Part shown: piece after piece, positions 16,111-25,390 of the stretch
Position numbering within the stretch: position 1 is the stretch's first letter
Layout: every line of letters starts with the position of its first letter
NCBI GenBank assembly: GCA_947624675.1
Contig: CANQLI010000002.1
Span: 62,001-126,000 of the forward strand
From: an uncultured Clostridia bacterium
Lineage (GTDB): Bacteria > Bacillota > Clostridia > Oscillospirales > Ruminococcaceae
Length of the DNA stretch: 64,000 nucleotides
Direction of reading: 5' to 3'
The notes under the pieces: model-generated
Seen by the model: only the letters and a program-made list of their open reading frames with translations
Database searches by the model: none
What the model was told of the DNA's origin: nothing
Translations under genes and position numbers: made by a program

Positions 16111-17078
16111 TTTTTTTGGATAACTTTTTTGTGCAAAATTCAACTATCTTAATTCTTCTTGCGGTCATTGTGGTGATACTACTTCTACTTATCTCCCGCA
16201 TAAAGATAGTACCACAGGCTCAGGTCTATGTCATTGAGCGTCTCGGTGCATATCATGCGTCGTGGTCTACCGGACTTCACATTCTCATACCGTTTATCGA
16301 CAGGATCTCTAAAAAAGTCTCGATAAAAGAACAGGTCGTTGACTTTAAGCCGCAGCCGGTCATAACAAAGGACAATGTAACTATGCAGATAGATACAGTA
16401 GTGTTCTTTCAGGTGACCGACGCTAAACAATACACCTACGGTGTGGAGCGACCTATTTCCGCTATCGAAAATCTTTCAGCTACAACACTGAGAAATATCA
16501 TAGGTGAGCTTGAGCTCGACGCTACCCTCACCTCCCGTGATACAATCAATACTAAAATCACCGAGATCCTCGACGAAGCAACCGACAGATGGGGAATCAA
16601 GGTAAACAGGGTTGAGCTTAAAAACATTCTCCCGCCCCGTGAGATACAGGACGCTATGGAGAAACAGATGAAGGCAGAGCGTGAGAGAAGAGAAAAAATC
16701 TTACAGGCAGAGGGCGAAAAGAAATCGCAGGTACTTGTTGCGGAAGGTGAAAAGGAATCTAAGATACTCCGCGCACAAGCTGACAAGGAAGCTGAGATAC
16801 TAAAGGCTGACGCTGTAAAGCAGAAGAAAATACTGGAGGCTGAGGGTGAGGCTCAGGCTATTGAGACGGTTCAACAGGCGCTTGCTGACTCTATCAAAAA
16901 GCTTAATGAGGCAAATCCAAACCAGCAGGTTATCGCACTTAAGAGCTTAGAAGCATTCCAGAAAGCAGCAGACGGAAAGGCAACAAAGATAATTATTCCG
17001 AGTGAAATACAGGGACTCGCAGGACTTGCTGCAAGCCTTAAGGGGCTTGTTGAGAATGATGCGGCTGATGTTAAGTAG
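16107..17078 (+). CDS. SPFH-domain stomatin/paraslipin-like protein
   Basis: A 323-residue membrane-anchored scaffold. One N-terminal transmembrane helix (~12-30) is followed by an SPFH/band-7 domain (~33-200, VPQAQVYVIERLGAY) and a long charged coiled coil (~185-265) with repeats such as ILQAEGEKKSQVLVAEGEKE. The C-terminus includes QGLAGLAASLKGLVE. It belongs to the slipin group that partners with NfeD and organises lipid domains. The ribosome-binding site abuts the ATG, so the TTG three codons later may be the true start. A terminator follows at 17104. Confidence 0.92.
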   Translation: MIFLDNFFVQNSTILILLAVIVVILLLLISRIKIVPQAQVYVIERLGAYHASWSTGLHILIPFIDRISKKVSIKEQVVDFKPQPVITKDNVTMQIDTVVFFQVTDAKQYTYGVERPISAIENLSATTLRNIIGELELDATLTSRDTINTKITEILDEATDRWGIKVNRVELKNILPPREIQDAMEKQMKAERERREKILQAEGEKKSQVLVAEGEKESKILRAQADKEAEILKADAVKQKKILEAEGEAQAIETVQQALADSIKKLNEANPNQQVIALKSLEAFQKAADGKATKIIIPSEIQGLAGLAASLKGLVENDAADVK

Positions 17079-17103
17079 TCTATTTTATACATTATAAACA
17101 TAG

Positions 17104-17131
17104 CACACGGTTGATCGCCGTGTGTTTTTTT
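17104..17131 (+). terminator. Terminator of the nfeD-SPFH operon
   Basis: Arms CACACGG and CCGTGTG with a 7-nt loop are followed by a run of seven T. Confidence 0.9.
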
Positions 17132-17153
17132 CTTAAAAAATTTCTTAAACCCC

Positions 17154-17181
17154 TTGACTTTTCTTCAAATTGTGTTATACT
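17154..17181 (+). promoter_or_regulatory. clpB promoter
   Basis: TTGACT (17154-17159) and TATACT (17176-17181) are 16 bp apart. The CIRCE operator begins five bases after the -10 element, so repressor binding would cover the transcription start. Confidence 0.85.
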
Positions 17182-17185
17182 GTAA

Positions 17186-17212
17186 TTAGCACTCAAATAG
17201 ATAGAGTGCTAA
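17186..17212 (+). promoter_or_regulatory. CIRCE operator (HrcA site)
   Basis: The sequence is an exact TTAGCACTC, 9 bp, GAGTGCTAA inverted repeat, the consensus CIRCE element bound by HrcA. It lies directly downstream of the clpB promoter, so clpB belongs to the HrcA heat-shock regulon in this organism. Confidence 0.97.
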
Positions 17213-17254
17213 CACTCATCAGCTAAGACTGCCAGACGGAAAGGAGAATAGAAA

Positions 17255-19852
17255 ATGAATATGAATAATTTTACTCAAAAATCGTTTGAGGTACTTCAAA
17301 CTGCTCAGGAGCTTGCGGTAGAAAACTCCAATATGAGAATAGAAGCGGAGCATCTGCTTCTGTCGCTTATGACTACCGATGGGAGTCTTATCCCCTCTCT
17401 TATAGAAAAGATGGGACTTGACAGGCAGAAACTCACCGACAATGCGAGAAAGCTTGTAGACAATCTTCCTAAAGTCTCGGGCTCGGGGTATCAAACATCG
17501 CAGATCGGTATATCGGGAGAGCTCGAAAAAATCCTTATAGCCGCTGAAAATTCTGCTAAGAAAATGAACGATCAGTATATTTCAGTAGAGCATCTGATGC
17601 TTTCGCTTATTGAAAATTCAACCGGCGCAAGCGCAAAGCTGCTTAAGGACTCGGGAGTTGATAAGAGCAAATTTCTAAGCTCTCTTATGGAGGTCAGAGG
17701 CAACACAAATGTAACTACCGACAATCCGGAAGGAACATACGATGTTCTCAATAAATATGGTCAGGACCTCGTGGAGCTTGCTGAGAAAAACAAGCTTGAT
17801 CCTGTTATAGGTCGTGACACGGAGATAAGAAATGTAATAAGGATACTTTCCAGAAAATCAAAAAACAACCCTGTTCTTATCGGTGAACCAGGAGTCGGAA
17901 AAACCGCTATTGCTGAAGGACTCGCACTTAGGATAGTTCGGGGAGATGTTCCGAAAAACCTTTTGAACAGAAGGATTTTTTCTCTGGATATGGGAGCTTT
18001 GGTAGCTGGAGCCAAATACAGAGGCGAATTTGAAGAGCGTCTTAAATCGGTATTGCAGGAAATCAAAAAGAGCGAAGGCAGGATAATTCTGTTTATTGAC
18101 GAGCTCCACCTTATAGTTGGCGCAGGAAAAACAGACGGTGCTATGGACGCAGGAAACATACTTAAGCCTATGCTCGCAAGAGGCGAGCTTCACTGTATCG
18201 GCGCTACTACCCTTAACGAATACCGTGAGTATATTGAAAAGGATGCCGCACTTGAGAGGCGTTTTCAGCCTGTTATGGTAGAAGAGCCGACCGTTGAGGA
18301 CGCTATATCTATCTTAAGAGGTCTTGAAGAAAGATATGAGGTCTTTCACGGCGTAAAAATATCCGACTCTGCACTTATCGCCGCAGCCGTACTTTCAAAC
18401 AGATATATATCCGACAGATTCTTACCCGACAAAGCTATTGACCTTGTGGATGAAGCCTGCGCAATGATAAAAACTGAAATGAACTCTATGCCGACAGAGC
18501 TTGACGAGATAGAGCGTAAAATAATGCAGCACGAGATAGAGGAGGCTGCACTCAAGCACGAGGATGACAAGGTTTCAAAAGAGCATCTTGCGGATATTCA
18601 AAAGGAGCTTGCAGAATACAGAGATGAATTCAATGCGCTTAAAGCAAAGTGGGAAAACGAAAAAGCTGCTATCAAAAGAGTTCAGGACCTTCGTGCCGAA
18701 ATAGAACAGGTAAACAAGGATATAGAGTCGGCAAAAAGAGAATACGATCTCGCAAAGGCGGCAGAGCTTCAGTACGGAAGACTTCCCAGCCTTAAAAAAG
18801 AGCTCGATGAACAGGAAAAGCTTGCTGCCAACGCAAAGAGCTCCGACACGCTTCTCCGTGACAGAGTTACCGAGGAGGAGATCGCTAAGATCGTCGCAAG
18901 GTGGACAGGTATACCCGTTGCCAAGCTTATGGAAAGCGAGCGTGAAAAGCTTTTAAATATGGAGGAAATACTCCATAAGCGTGTCGTCGGACAGTCTGAG
19001 GCTGTTAAAAAGGTAAGCGAGGCCATACTTCGTTCAAGGGCTGGAATTGCCGACCCTAACCGACCAATAGGATCGTTTCTGTTCCTCGGACCGACCGGTG
19101 TAGGTAAGACGGAGCTTGCAAAAGCTCTTGCACAATCTTTGTTTGATGATGAAAATAACATTGTCAGAATAGATATGTCGGAGTATATGGAGAAATACTC
19201 CGTATCCCGTCTTATCGGAGCGCCTCCGGGATATGTCGGATACGATGAAGGCGGACAGCTCACCGAAGCGATAAGACGGCGTCCGTATGCGGTAGTTCTG
19301 TTTGACGAGATAGAAAAAGCTCACCCCGATGTGTTCAATATTCTGCTTCAGGTTCTTGACGACGGACGCATAACCGATTCACAGGGACGCACAGTTGATT
19401 TTAAAAACACGATAATCATTCTTACTTCTAATCTCGGCTCGCCTATAATACTGGATGGTATCGACTCAAACGGCGAGATAAGCAGTCAGGCGAAGGAACA
19501 GGTAGACAGCTTGCTTAAACAGAGCTTTCGCCCAGAGTTTTTAAACCGTCTTGACGAGATTGTTTATTACAAGCCTCTTACTAAGGATGAGATTGGCTCG
19601 GTTGTTGAACTGATGCTTAATAATCTATCAAAGCGGCTTTCAGACAAGCACATTAAAATCGATGTCTCGCCAAAAGCCAAAAGCTATATAATAGATAACG
19701 GCTATGATCCTGTTTACGGAGCAAGACCGCTTAAGAGATTTATTCAGCGCGAGCTTGAAACACTTATCGCAAGGGCAATCATCGCAGATAAGATAACACC
19801 CGACTCGACAGTAAAAATAACATCTGACGGAAGCGCTCTTAAAATAGAATAG
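17255..19852 (+). CDS. clpB: ClpB disaggregase
   Basis: An 865-residue Hsp100 AAA+ chaperone that threads aggregated proteins through a hexameric ring together with DnaK. Domains are an N-terminal Clp_N repeat (~1-145), AAA-1 with Walker A GEPGVGKT (~210), the coiled-coil M domain (~405-525) typical of ClpB, AAA-2 with GPTGVGKTELAKAL (~610) and a C-terminal D2-small domain. There is no ClpP-binding loop signature. AAAGGAG precedes the ATG. It is monocistronic, with promoter and CIRCE upstream and a terminator at 19867. Confidence 0.97.
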   Translation: MNMNNFTQKSFEVLQTAQELAVENSNMRIEAEHLLLSLMTTDGSLIPSLIEKMGLDRQKLTDNARKLVDNLPKVSGSGYQTSQIGISGELEKILIAAENSAKKMNDQYISVEHLMLSLIENSTGASAKLLKDSGVDKSKFLSSLMEVRGNTNVTTDNPEGTYDVLNKYGQDLVELAEKNKLDPVIGRDTEIRNVIRILSRKSKNNPVLIGEPGVGKTAIAEGLALRIVRGDVPKNLLNRRIFSLDMGALVAGAKYRGEFEERLKSVLQEIKKSEGRIILFIDELHLIVGAGKTDGAMDAGNILKPMLARGELHCIGATTLNEYREYIEKDAALERRFQPVMVEEPTVEDAISILRGLEERYEVFHGVKISDSALIAAAVLSNRYISDRFLPDKAIDLVDEACAMIKTEMNSMPTELDEIERKIMQHEIEEAALKHEDDKVSKEHLADIQKELAEYRDEFNALKAKWENEKAAIKRVQDLRAEIEQVNKDIESAKREYDLAKAAELQYGRLPSLKKELDEQEKLAANAKSSDTLLRDRVTEEEIAKIVARWTGIPVAKLMESEREKLLNMEEILHKRVVGQSEAVKKVSEAILRSRAGIADPNRPIGSFLFLGPTGVGKTELAKALAQSLFDDENNIVRIDMSEYMEKYSVSRLIGAPPGYVGYDEGGQLTEAIRRRPYAVVLFDEIEKAHPDVFNILLQVLDDGRITDSQGRTVDFKNTIIILTSNLGSPIILDGIDSNGEISSQAKEQVDSLLKQSFRPEFLNRLDEIVYYKPLTKDEIGSVVELMLNNLSKRLSDKHIKIDVSPKAKSYIIDNGYDPVYGARPLKRFIQRELETLIARAIIADKITPDSTVKITSDGSALKIE

Positions 19853-19866
19853 TTTTTCACAACGAA

Positions 19867-19897
19867 AACGACCGAGAATTATTCCCGGTCGTTTTTT
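19867..19897 (+). terminator. clpB terminator
   Basis: Arms AACGACCG and CGGTCGTT close an 11-nt loop, followed by a T run. Confidence 0.9.
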
Positions 19898-19978
19898 GCA
19901 GCACAGCACCGTAAATACCCTTTTATTCTTAAGAAACACTTTCTTACTATAAAAATAATTAGACTTTATTTAATTTAA

Positions 19979-20007
19979 TTGACATACGATTTATTCCGTT
20001 GTATAAT
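19979..20007 (+). promoter_or_regulatory. Consensus sigma-A promoter of the moxR operon
   Basis: TTGACA (19979-19984) and TATAAT (20002-20007) are 17 bp apart, both exact consensus hexamers. It predicts strong constitutive transcription of the MoxR, DUF58 and transglutaminase genes. Confidence 0.9.
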
Positions 20008-20046
20008 AAATTGTATAAGATAATAATTACATCGGCGGTGAATACT

Positions 20047-20991
20047 ATGAACATATATGTTAAGAAAGCACACGACACGCTAAATGAAGTCAATAAAGTC
20101 ATTTTGGGAAAACATGGTGAAATAAAAGAGATAATGGCAGCGTTTCTCTCAAACGGTCATATTCTTCTTGAAGATATTCCCGGTGTCGGAAAAACAACTC
20201 TTGCTCTTGCATTTTCAAGAGCTATGGACCTTAGCTACCGGCGTGTTCAGTTCACACCAGATGTAATGCCGTCAGATCTTACAGGATTTTCTGTTTACAG
20301 AAGAGAAGAGGACAGATTTGTTTATCTTAAAGGAAGCGTTTTTTGTAACCTCCTTTTAGCGGACGAGCTCAACCGCACTTCTCCTAAAACACAGTCAGCT
20401 CTTCTTGAGGTAATGGAGGAGCGAAAGGTAACTGTCGAGGGAGTAACAAGAGATGTCCCCTCACCTTTTCTTGTAATAGCTACGCAAAATCCATTCGGAA
20501 ACGCAGGAACTCAGATGCTTCCGGAAGCGCAGGTTGACAGATTTACGGCTTCACTGTCTATCGGCTACCCTGACTATGAAAACGAGCTTATGCTCGCAAA
20601 GTCGGTAACCGATCAAAACAGACTTGACAGCGTCGGTACAGTGCTTAATACTGATATCCTTCTGCATATGCAAAAGGATGTTCATAATGTGTTTATTTCA
20701 GATGATGTCTATCGCTATATTTTAAACCTTATTTCAGAAACAAGACGGCATCCTTACATCGAAAGAGGTGCTAGTCCGAGGGCAACGATAGCTCTTGTAA
20801 AAATGTCAAAGGCTTATGCTTGGCTGGACGGAAAAACATTCGTCACACCGGGAGATGTTTACAGTCAGTTTCCTTATGTAGTCGCTCACAGGCTTATTCT
20901 TAATTCACAGGCAAGAATGCAGAGAATCTCAAAATACGATGTTATATCACAGATACTTTCTAATGTAAAGAGGCCCTCACTCGGAGAGTAA
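20047..20991 (+). CDS. MoxR-family AAA+ ATPase
   Basis: A 314-residue MoxR-type ATPase. Walker A is DIPGVGKTTLA (~44-54), Walker B is LLADELNRTSPKTQ, and a sensor-1 Asn is in IATQNPFGNAG. MoxR ATPases act as chaperones that mature or load metal or partner proteins, usually with DUF58 and VWA partners. The ATG at 20047 is chosen for its GGCGGTG ribosome-binding site; the frame is open 16 codons further upstream, through the promoter. It is followed two bases later by a DUF58 gene and then a transglutaminase gene, the classic three-gene arrangement. Confidence 0.93.
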   Translation: MNIYVKKAHDTLNEVNKVILGKHGEIKEIMAAFLSNGHILLEDIPGVGKTTLALAFSRAMDLSYRRVQFTPDVMPSDLTGFSVYRREEDRFVYLKGSVFCNLLLADELNRTSPKTQSALLEVMEERKVTVEGVTRDVPSPFLVIATQNPFGNAGTQMLPEAQVDRFTASLSIGYPDYENELMLAKSVTDQNRLDSVGTVLNTDILLHMQKDVHNVFISDDVYRYILNLISETRRHPYIERGASPRATIALVKMSKAYAWLDGKTFVTPGDVYSQFPYVVAHRLILNSQARMQRISKYDVISQILSNVKRPSLGE

Positions 20992-20993
20992 AT

Positions 20994-22076
20994 ATGCGTA
21001 AAGTTATCTTTATCCTTATCGCCGCTGTGACACTGTACTTTGCGGGTATGTACAAAAGTCTTTCTCTTATGGTTATGTTTTTTGCCGAACTTGTACTGTG
21101 TTTAGTGATGTTCGCCATAAGCATAGTTTTGAGCAGAAAAATTGACGCTTGCTTTTTAAATGATATGTCCGGTGCTGTTGTGAATACACCTCAAGGTATA
21201 AGAATATGTGTCAAAAACAACAGTATCATACCGATAAATAAAGCAAAATTAAAGCTTAAGTTTAAATATTCCGATGGAAAGAAAAAGGTAAAAAAGCTTT
21301 ATTTTTCTGCCGCACCAAGGTCAACGGAAGTAATCAGCTTTTTTGTTACTGCTCCCTACTGCGGTCTTTTAAATATGAGGCTCACTAAGGTTTATGCGTA
21401 TGATCTCCTTTCTCTTTTTTCATTTCCGAAAAGAGCCAGATCCGTACTTGATCTAAATATTTTGCCGAACACACTCCCCATATCAATTAACAATGCTTCA
21501 ATGCTGTCCCCAGAAAGCGCATATGACCTTGAGCTCTCCTACGATACCTCGGGGTATTCATCGGAAATCAGACATCTAAGAGAGTATCGCGACGGCGACC
21601 AGATAAAACACATACACTGGAACCAGACCGCAAGAACTCAGCAGGTATATGTCAAGGAATTTGAACAGGAATCGGGCGGCAGTATAGCTGTTTATGTTCT
21701 GCTTGTGACAAGGGATAAAATCACACTGCCGCGAAAAAGCGCTTTTTATGAAACGCTCTATGCGGTAATTTCAGGGCTTTTGACTAAATTCAGCTCCGTT
21801 AAGCTCTTTACGAAGAACTATATCAACAATATAGATATAGGGTTTACTGTCAAAAATACCGATGAGCTTAATGAAGCTTTTTTTGAAGTATACAAGCTCC
21901 CTGTTAAAAAGCTTAAGAAAAAAGACAGTAAGCCTGAAATTCTGAGCACAGGAGCATTATCATTTGATTTTGACCTTAGTTTAAAATGTGACGGTAAGCT
22001 TTTGTTTAAGTTTTCCGAAAAGGATCACAACGAACAGATAGCTTTAAACTCTTTTGACATAAGCTTCGGTTCGTAA
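20994..22076 (+). CDS. DUF58 domain membrane protein
   Basis: A 360-residue protein with two N-terminal transmembrane helices (~4-48), a beta-rich region and the DUF58 core around residues 195-225 (HLREYRDGDQIKHIHWNQTA), which is the family's hallmark. DUF58 resembles a von Willebrand A fold and is the standard partner of MoxR ATPases. It starts two bases after moxR with GGAG upstream. The C-terminus is weakly conserved. The role is inferred from context: anchoring or assisting a MoxR-driven assembly at the membrane. Confidence 0.9.
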   Translation: MRKVIFILIAAVTLYFAGMYKSLSLMVMFFAELVLCLVMFAISIVLSRKIDACFLNDMSGAVVNTPQGIRICVKNNSIIPINKAKLKLKFKYSDGKKKVKKLYFSAAPRSTEVISFFVTAPYCGLLNMRLTKVYAYDLLSLFSFPKRARSVLDLNILPNTLPISINNASMLSPESAYDLELSYDTSGYSSEIRHLREYRDGDQIKHIHWNQTARTQQVYVKEFEQESGGSIAVYVLLVTRDKITLPRKSAFYETLYAVISGLLTKFSSVKLFTKNYINNIDIGFTVKNTDELNEAFFEVYKLPVKKLKKKDSKPEILSTGALSFDFDLSLKCDGKLLFKFSEKDHNEQIALNSFDISFGS

Positions 22077-22179
22077 AAACTGCAACACGCAATATGACCC
22101 TATCATTTACATTATAAAGTCAGCTAATTTTCTTTTCTACATTTAAACGATTATATTTCCGTCTCAGGAGGTGAGCGTC

Positions 22180-24558
22180 TTGAAAAAGCAAACAATATCA
22201 ATAACCGTTCCTAAAAAAGAAAAATCTGATGTGAAACGACCGACAACAATACTTGTATTTTTGCTTTTCGGCGTTCTTGGACTGATGATTTATCTTGATT
22301 CAATCGGCGGAGTTGATTTTTCTTTTTTGCTGTATCCCTTATCTTTGTTGATATGCTCTGTTTTGTGGTATATCTACTTTTATTTTCCTAAGCTTACTGC
22401 TCCGTTTCTGATTTTAACGGCAGCTGTACTTCTGATCATCGGACTTTTTAAATACAGAGAGATATACTCACAGGCTATGGCACTCGGAAATGCAATACTC
22501 GGCGAAAGAAAAAAAGTGACACTCACTCTCCTTTGCTTTGTTATTAGTCTGTTAATAGTCTTTACTCTTTTCTTTATTGAGATCGCATTTAACAACCATA
22601 TTATCCTGTATCTGGTCACAAGCTTTTTCCTTATAAGCGCACCTGTTTTCGGATATGATGTGAGTGCTGCTTCTTATGTTCTCTTATTTGCGTTTCAAAT
22701 TGCTTTTTTTGCAGTATATGCTGCCGGTGCGAGCCGAAAAAAAACGCTTACTCCAGAAAAGGCAGTATATAAAAATGCATCAAAAGCAGCTGTAATATGC
22801 ACCGTTTCGGCTGTCATTATACTCTCGGCACTGTTTTTTCCGGTAAAGCATTTACAAGACAAGCTTTATGAGGCAGTGTATAGTGCTGAGGGATTTGTCA
22901 AGGATACTGTAAACTCTCTTGCCAGCTATACTCTGTCCCCTTATGAAAACGGAAGTATAAGTAAGGGAAATCTCTATACAAGCGGAAACACGACCCTGAT
23001 CGTGTCGGCGCAAAATATTCCTAGCGATACCGTATACCTTAAAAGCTATATCGGAGATGAGTATAAAAACTCAGATTGGAGCAAGGCTGATGACAATAAA
23101 ATCATTGAGGAAATAATAAATAAGCACGATTGGGCTGAAACCTATGGCTATGAAGAGTATGTGATGGCAGACTGTATCAAACAAATACCTTGGTTTTACA
23201 ACGATCATTTTGTCAGCAATTACATCACCGTCAAAAGGCAGTTTAATGAGGATATAAACGAATATGTCCCATACTTCAGCACCGTTTCATATGCTACTTT
23301 AGTTCGAGATATCAATGATGCTTCTGGTTATGATTTTTTCTCTATCTCAGATATTGATCCAGAATATTTCAAGTCTGAATTGGCATCATCATACTCTTTT
23401 ACAATTACTGATGGAACAGATGATTTATATAATACAATAGACCTTGACTCAAGCCTATACACCGAGTTTATTGATGACTACAAACGATATTCAAATGATA
23501 GATTTATCAAATACGACCGCAATAACACTCCTAAACTGTCAGAATACTGTGAGGAACATCCGCTCAGTAAGCTAGATGAGATAACTACTTTTATCGCGTA
23601 CACTCTTCAATCAAATACAAAATACAACAAAACCCCCGGAATGGCAAAGATGAGCAGTGATGTTGTCGATGATTTTCTATTTAACAGGCGGCAAGGCTAC
23701 TGCGTACATTACGCATCTACCGCCGCTCTTATGTACCGAATGTACGGCATTCCCGCAAGATTTGTAAGCGGATATTCCGTATCCCCGGATAAATTCAAGG
23801 ATCTGAGTTCGGCATTGTCAAGTAGCATTGATGAATATGGCAATCCAGTCTCAATTGATATGTATACTCCCTTCTCCGCAGAACTGACCGATGAGGACGC
23901 ACACGCTTGGGTCGAGATTTTCCTTGACGGCTACGGCTGGGTCCCGGTCGAATTCACTCCTGACAGTAACGGCAACATTATGCCCTACTATCCCTCTTTT
24001 ACCGATACTGCTTTTAACGACATCTTAAACGAAAAAGGTTGGAAGCTTGATGTTCCCAGTATCCCGATAGAAACATCAGATACTTTAAATTCAAATACAG
24101 GATCTTCGTTTTTCGGCTTAAGTCATAGTATAAGCATAGCCTTTATTGTAATTTTAGCAGTGATATTAACAATATGTTTTATGCTGATGCGAAGAAGTAT
24201 AATTCAAAAGCATCTTCGGAAAATTGCACCTAAAAAAATGTTTACAAGACTTGTCAGTATGCTTGATTTTACAAAGAGCTATGACGATCCTTACAACGAG
24301 GAGAAACTAGCCGAACGCCTTTATTCGTATTATTCAAAGCCTCCAGCAGATTCAAACTCAAATATTAAAGTTACCTATGATGAGCTTGATGCTATGGAAG
24401 CTATATACAATGAGGCTGCGTTTGGTCCTAAGGAGATAAGCGCTGATAAAAAACGGTTTTTACTCATTATGTACAGAAAGCTTGCGCTTATTTCCTATCA
24501 GCGAGAAAAAAGCCGTATAAAACGGCTGATATTTAAATATGTAAAATCTTATATTTAG
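22180..24558 (+). CDS. Multi-pass membrane protein with extracellular transglutaminase-like domain
   Basis: A 792-residue protein. About six N-terminal transmembrane helices (~25-235) are followed by an extracytoplasmic transglutaminase-like domain whose triad is visible: Cys in QGYCVHYAS, His in DAHAWVEIF and an acidic residue in VEFTPDSNG. Another helix (~650) and a cytoplasmic DUF4129-like tail follow. This is the third component of MoxR/DUF58/TGc loci and may cleave or cross-link an envelope protein. The TTG at 22180 is preferred because AGGAGG lies 8 bases upstream; the in-frame GTG nine bases earlier overlaps that site. Confidence 0.9.
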   Translation: MKKQTISITVPKKEKSDVKRPTTILVFLLFGVLGLMIYLDSIGGVDFSFLLYPLSLLICSVLWYIYFYFPKLTAPFLILTAAVLLIIGLFKYREIYSQAMALGNAILGERKKVTLTLLCFVISLLIVFTLFFIEIAFNNHIILYLVTSFFLISAPVFGYDVSAASYVLLFAFQIAFFAVYAAGASRKKTLTPEKAVYKNASKAAVICTVSAVIILSALFFPVKHLQDKLYEAVYSAEGFVKDTVNSLASYTLSPYENGSISKGNLYTSGNTTLIVSAQNIPSDTVYLKSYIGDEYKNSDWSKADDNKIIEEIINKHDWAETYGYEEYVMADCIKQIPWFYNDHFVSNYITVKRQFNEDINEYVPYFSTVSYATLVRDINDASGYDFFSISDIDPEYFKSELASSYSFTITDGTDDLYNTIDLDSSLYTEFIDDYKRYSNDRFIKYDRNNTPKLSEYCEEHPLSKLDEITTFIAYTLQSNTKYNKTPGMAKMSSDVVDDFLFNRRQGYCVHYASTAALMYRMYGIPARFVSGYSVSPDKFKDLSSALSSSIDEYGNPVSIDMYTPFSAELTDEDAHAWVEIFLDGYGWVPVEFTPDSNGNIMPYYPSFTDTAFNDILNEKGWKLDVPSIPIETSDTLNSNTGSSFFGLSHSISIAFIVILAVILTICFMLMRRSIIQKHLRKIAPKKMFTRLVSMLDFTKSYDDPYNEEKLAERLYSYYSKPPADSNSNIKVTYDELDAMEAIYNEAAFGPKEISADKKRFLLIMYRKLALISYQREKSRIKRLIFKYVKSYI

Positions 24559-24568
24559 TTTTTATTCT

Positions 24569-24597
24569 CCCCGCATTTTAAGTGCGGGGATTTTTTT
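24569..24597 (+). terminator. Terminator of the moxR operon
   Basis: Arms CCCCGCA and TGCGGGG are followed by A and seven T. Confidence 0.92.
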
Positions 24598-24697
24598 GTG
24601 GAGTCGTGTTTTAGTAAGGAAAATTATATATAAAACTACTTTTGTTTCTTAACAATTGCATTTTTTTACATTTTAAGGCAATAATTTTACAAATGTA

Positions 24698-24726
24698 TTG
24701 ACAAATTATTTTTATAGTGTTACTAT
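24698..24726 (+). promoter_or_regulatory. Promoter of the secreted protein and first permease
   Basis: TTGACA (24698-24703) and TACTAT (24721-24726) are 17 bp apart. The implied 5' leader is about 120 nt and AT-rich. This is the promoter for the 24853 gene and, by close spacing, permease copy 1. Confidence 0.7.
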
Positions 24727-24852
24727 GTATTTACAAAATAAATATTTATTTTTGTATAATTCGCTAAGAGAAGGTGTTTCCGATGTTTTGTTAAAACAAT
24801 AAACATCATAATTTTTAAGATATATTAATAAAATTACTTAGGAGGAATTACA

Positions 24853-25368
24853 ATGAAAAAATTCACCAAGCTATTTATCAGCTTTTTGACAATCTTCGCA
24901 ATATCAGTTTGCACAGTTACTTCCGCAAGTGCGACAACTGCGTCTACTAATTCATTTACATATGACTTTAAACCTAAGAGTACAGTATACAACACTACCA
25001 CATCTTCAATATATTCAGACACAGTAGATTTTGGTTGGTCTAATCAAGAGGCGGAGGTTAATCTAGTTTTTAGCGTTAATGTTCCACCAAAAACTAGCAG
25101 CTTTACTATAACGGTTCAAGGTATTTTACAAAAGAAAAGCGGCAGTTCCTGGGTCAATATAAGAACACTAAATGTAAGCAAATCATTTTCCAATACATCA
25201 ACTACCACATATAAATATGTAATTGCAAGTGCAAGTGATGAAAAGACTTATTTTGCTGATTTAACAAAAGGTTCAACCTATCGTGTTAAATATACAGTTA
25301 CTAAGAATACGACTAGCGCTAAATATAATTTGATGCCTAATTTTAGCATGATTTTTGAAACTGCTTAA
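24853..25368 (+). CDS. Small secreted protein of unknown function, co-transcribed with permease copy 1
   Basis: A 171-residue protein with a clear signal peptide (~1-27; hydrophobic core LFISFLTIFAISVCTVTSAS, cleavage after SASA). The mature part is rich in Ser/Thr and alternating hydrophobic residues (SFTITVQGILQKKS, STYRVKYTVTKNTT), suggesting an all-beta sandwich. There is no cell-wall anchor or lipobox. AGGAGG precedes the ATG. The next gene starts 22 nt after its stop, so they share an mRNA. It could be the substrate, sensor or partner of the transporter; I do not recognise the family. Confidence 0.8.
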   Translation: MKKFTKLFISFLTIFAISVCTVTSASATTASTNSFTYDFKPKSTVYNTTTSSIYSDTVDFGWSNQEAEVNLVFSVNVPPKTSSFTITVQGILQKKSGSSWVNIRTLNVSKSFSNTSTTTYKYVIASASDEKTYFADLTKGSTYRVKYTVTKNTTSAKYNLMPNFSMIFETA

Positions 25369-25390
25369 TAATCAAGAGGTTTATTAAATT

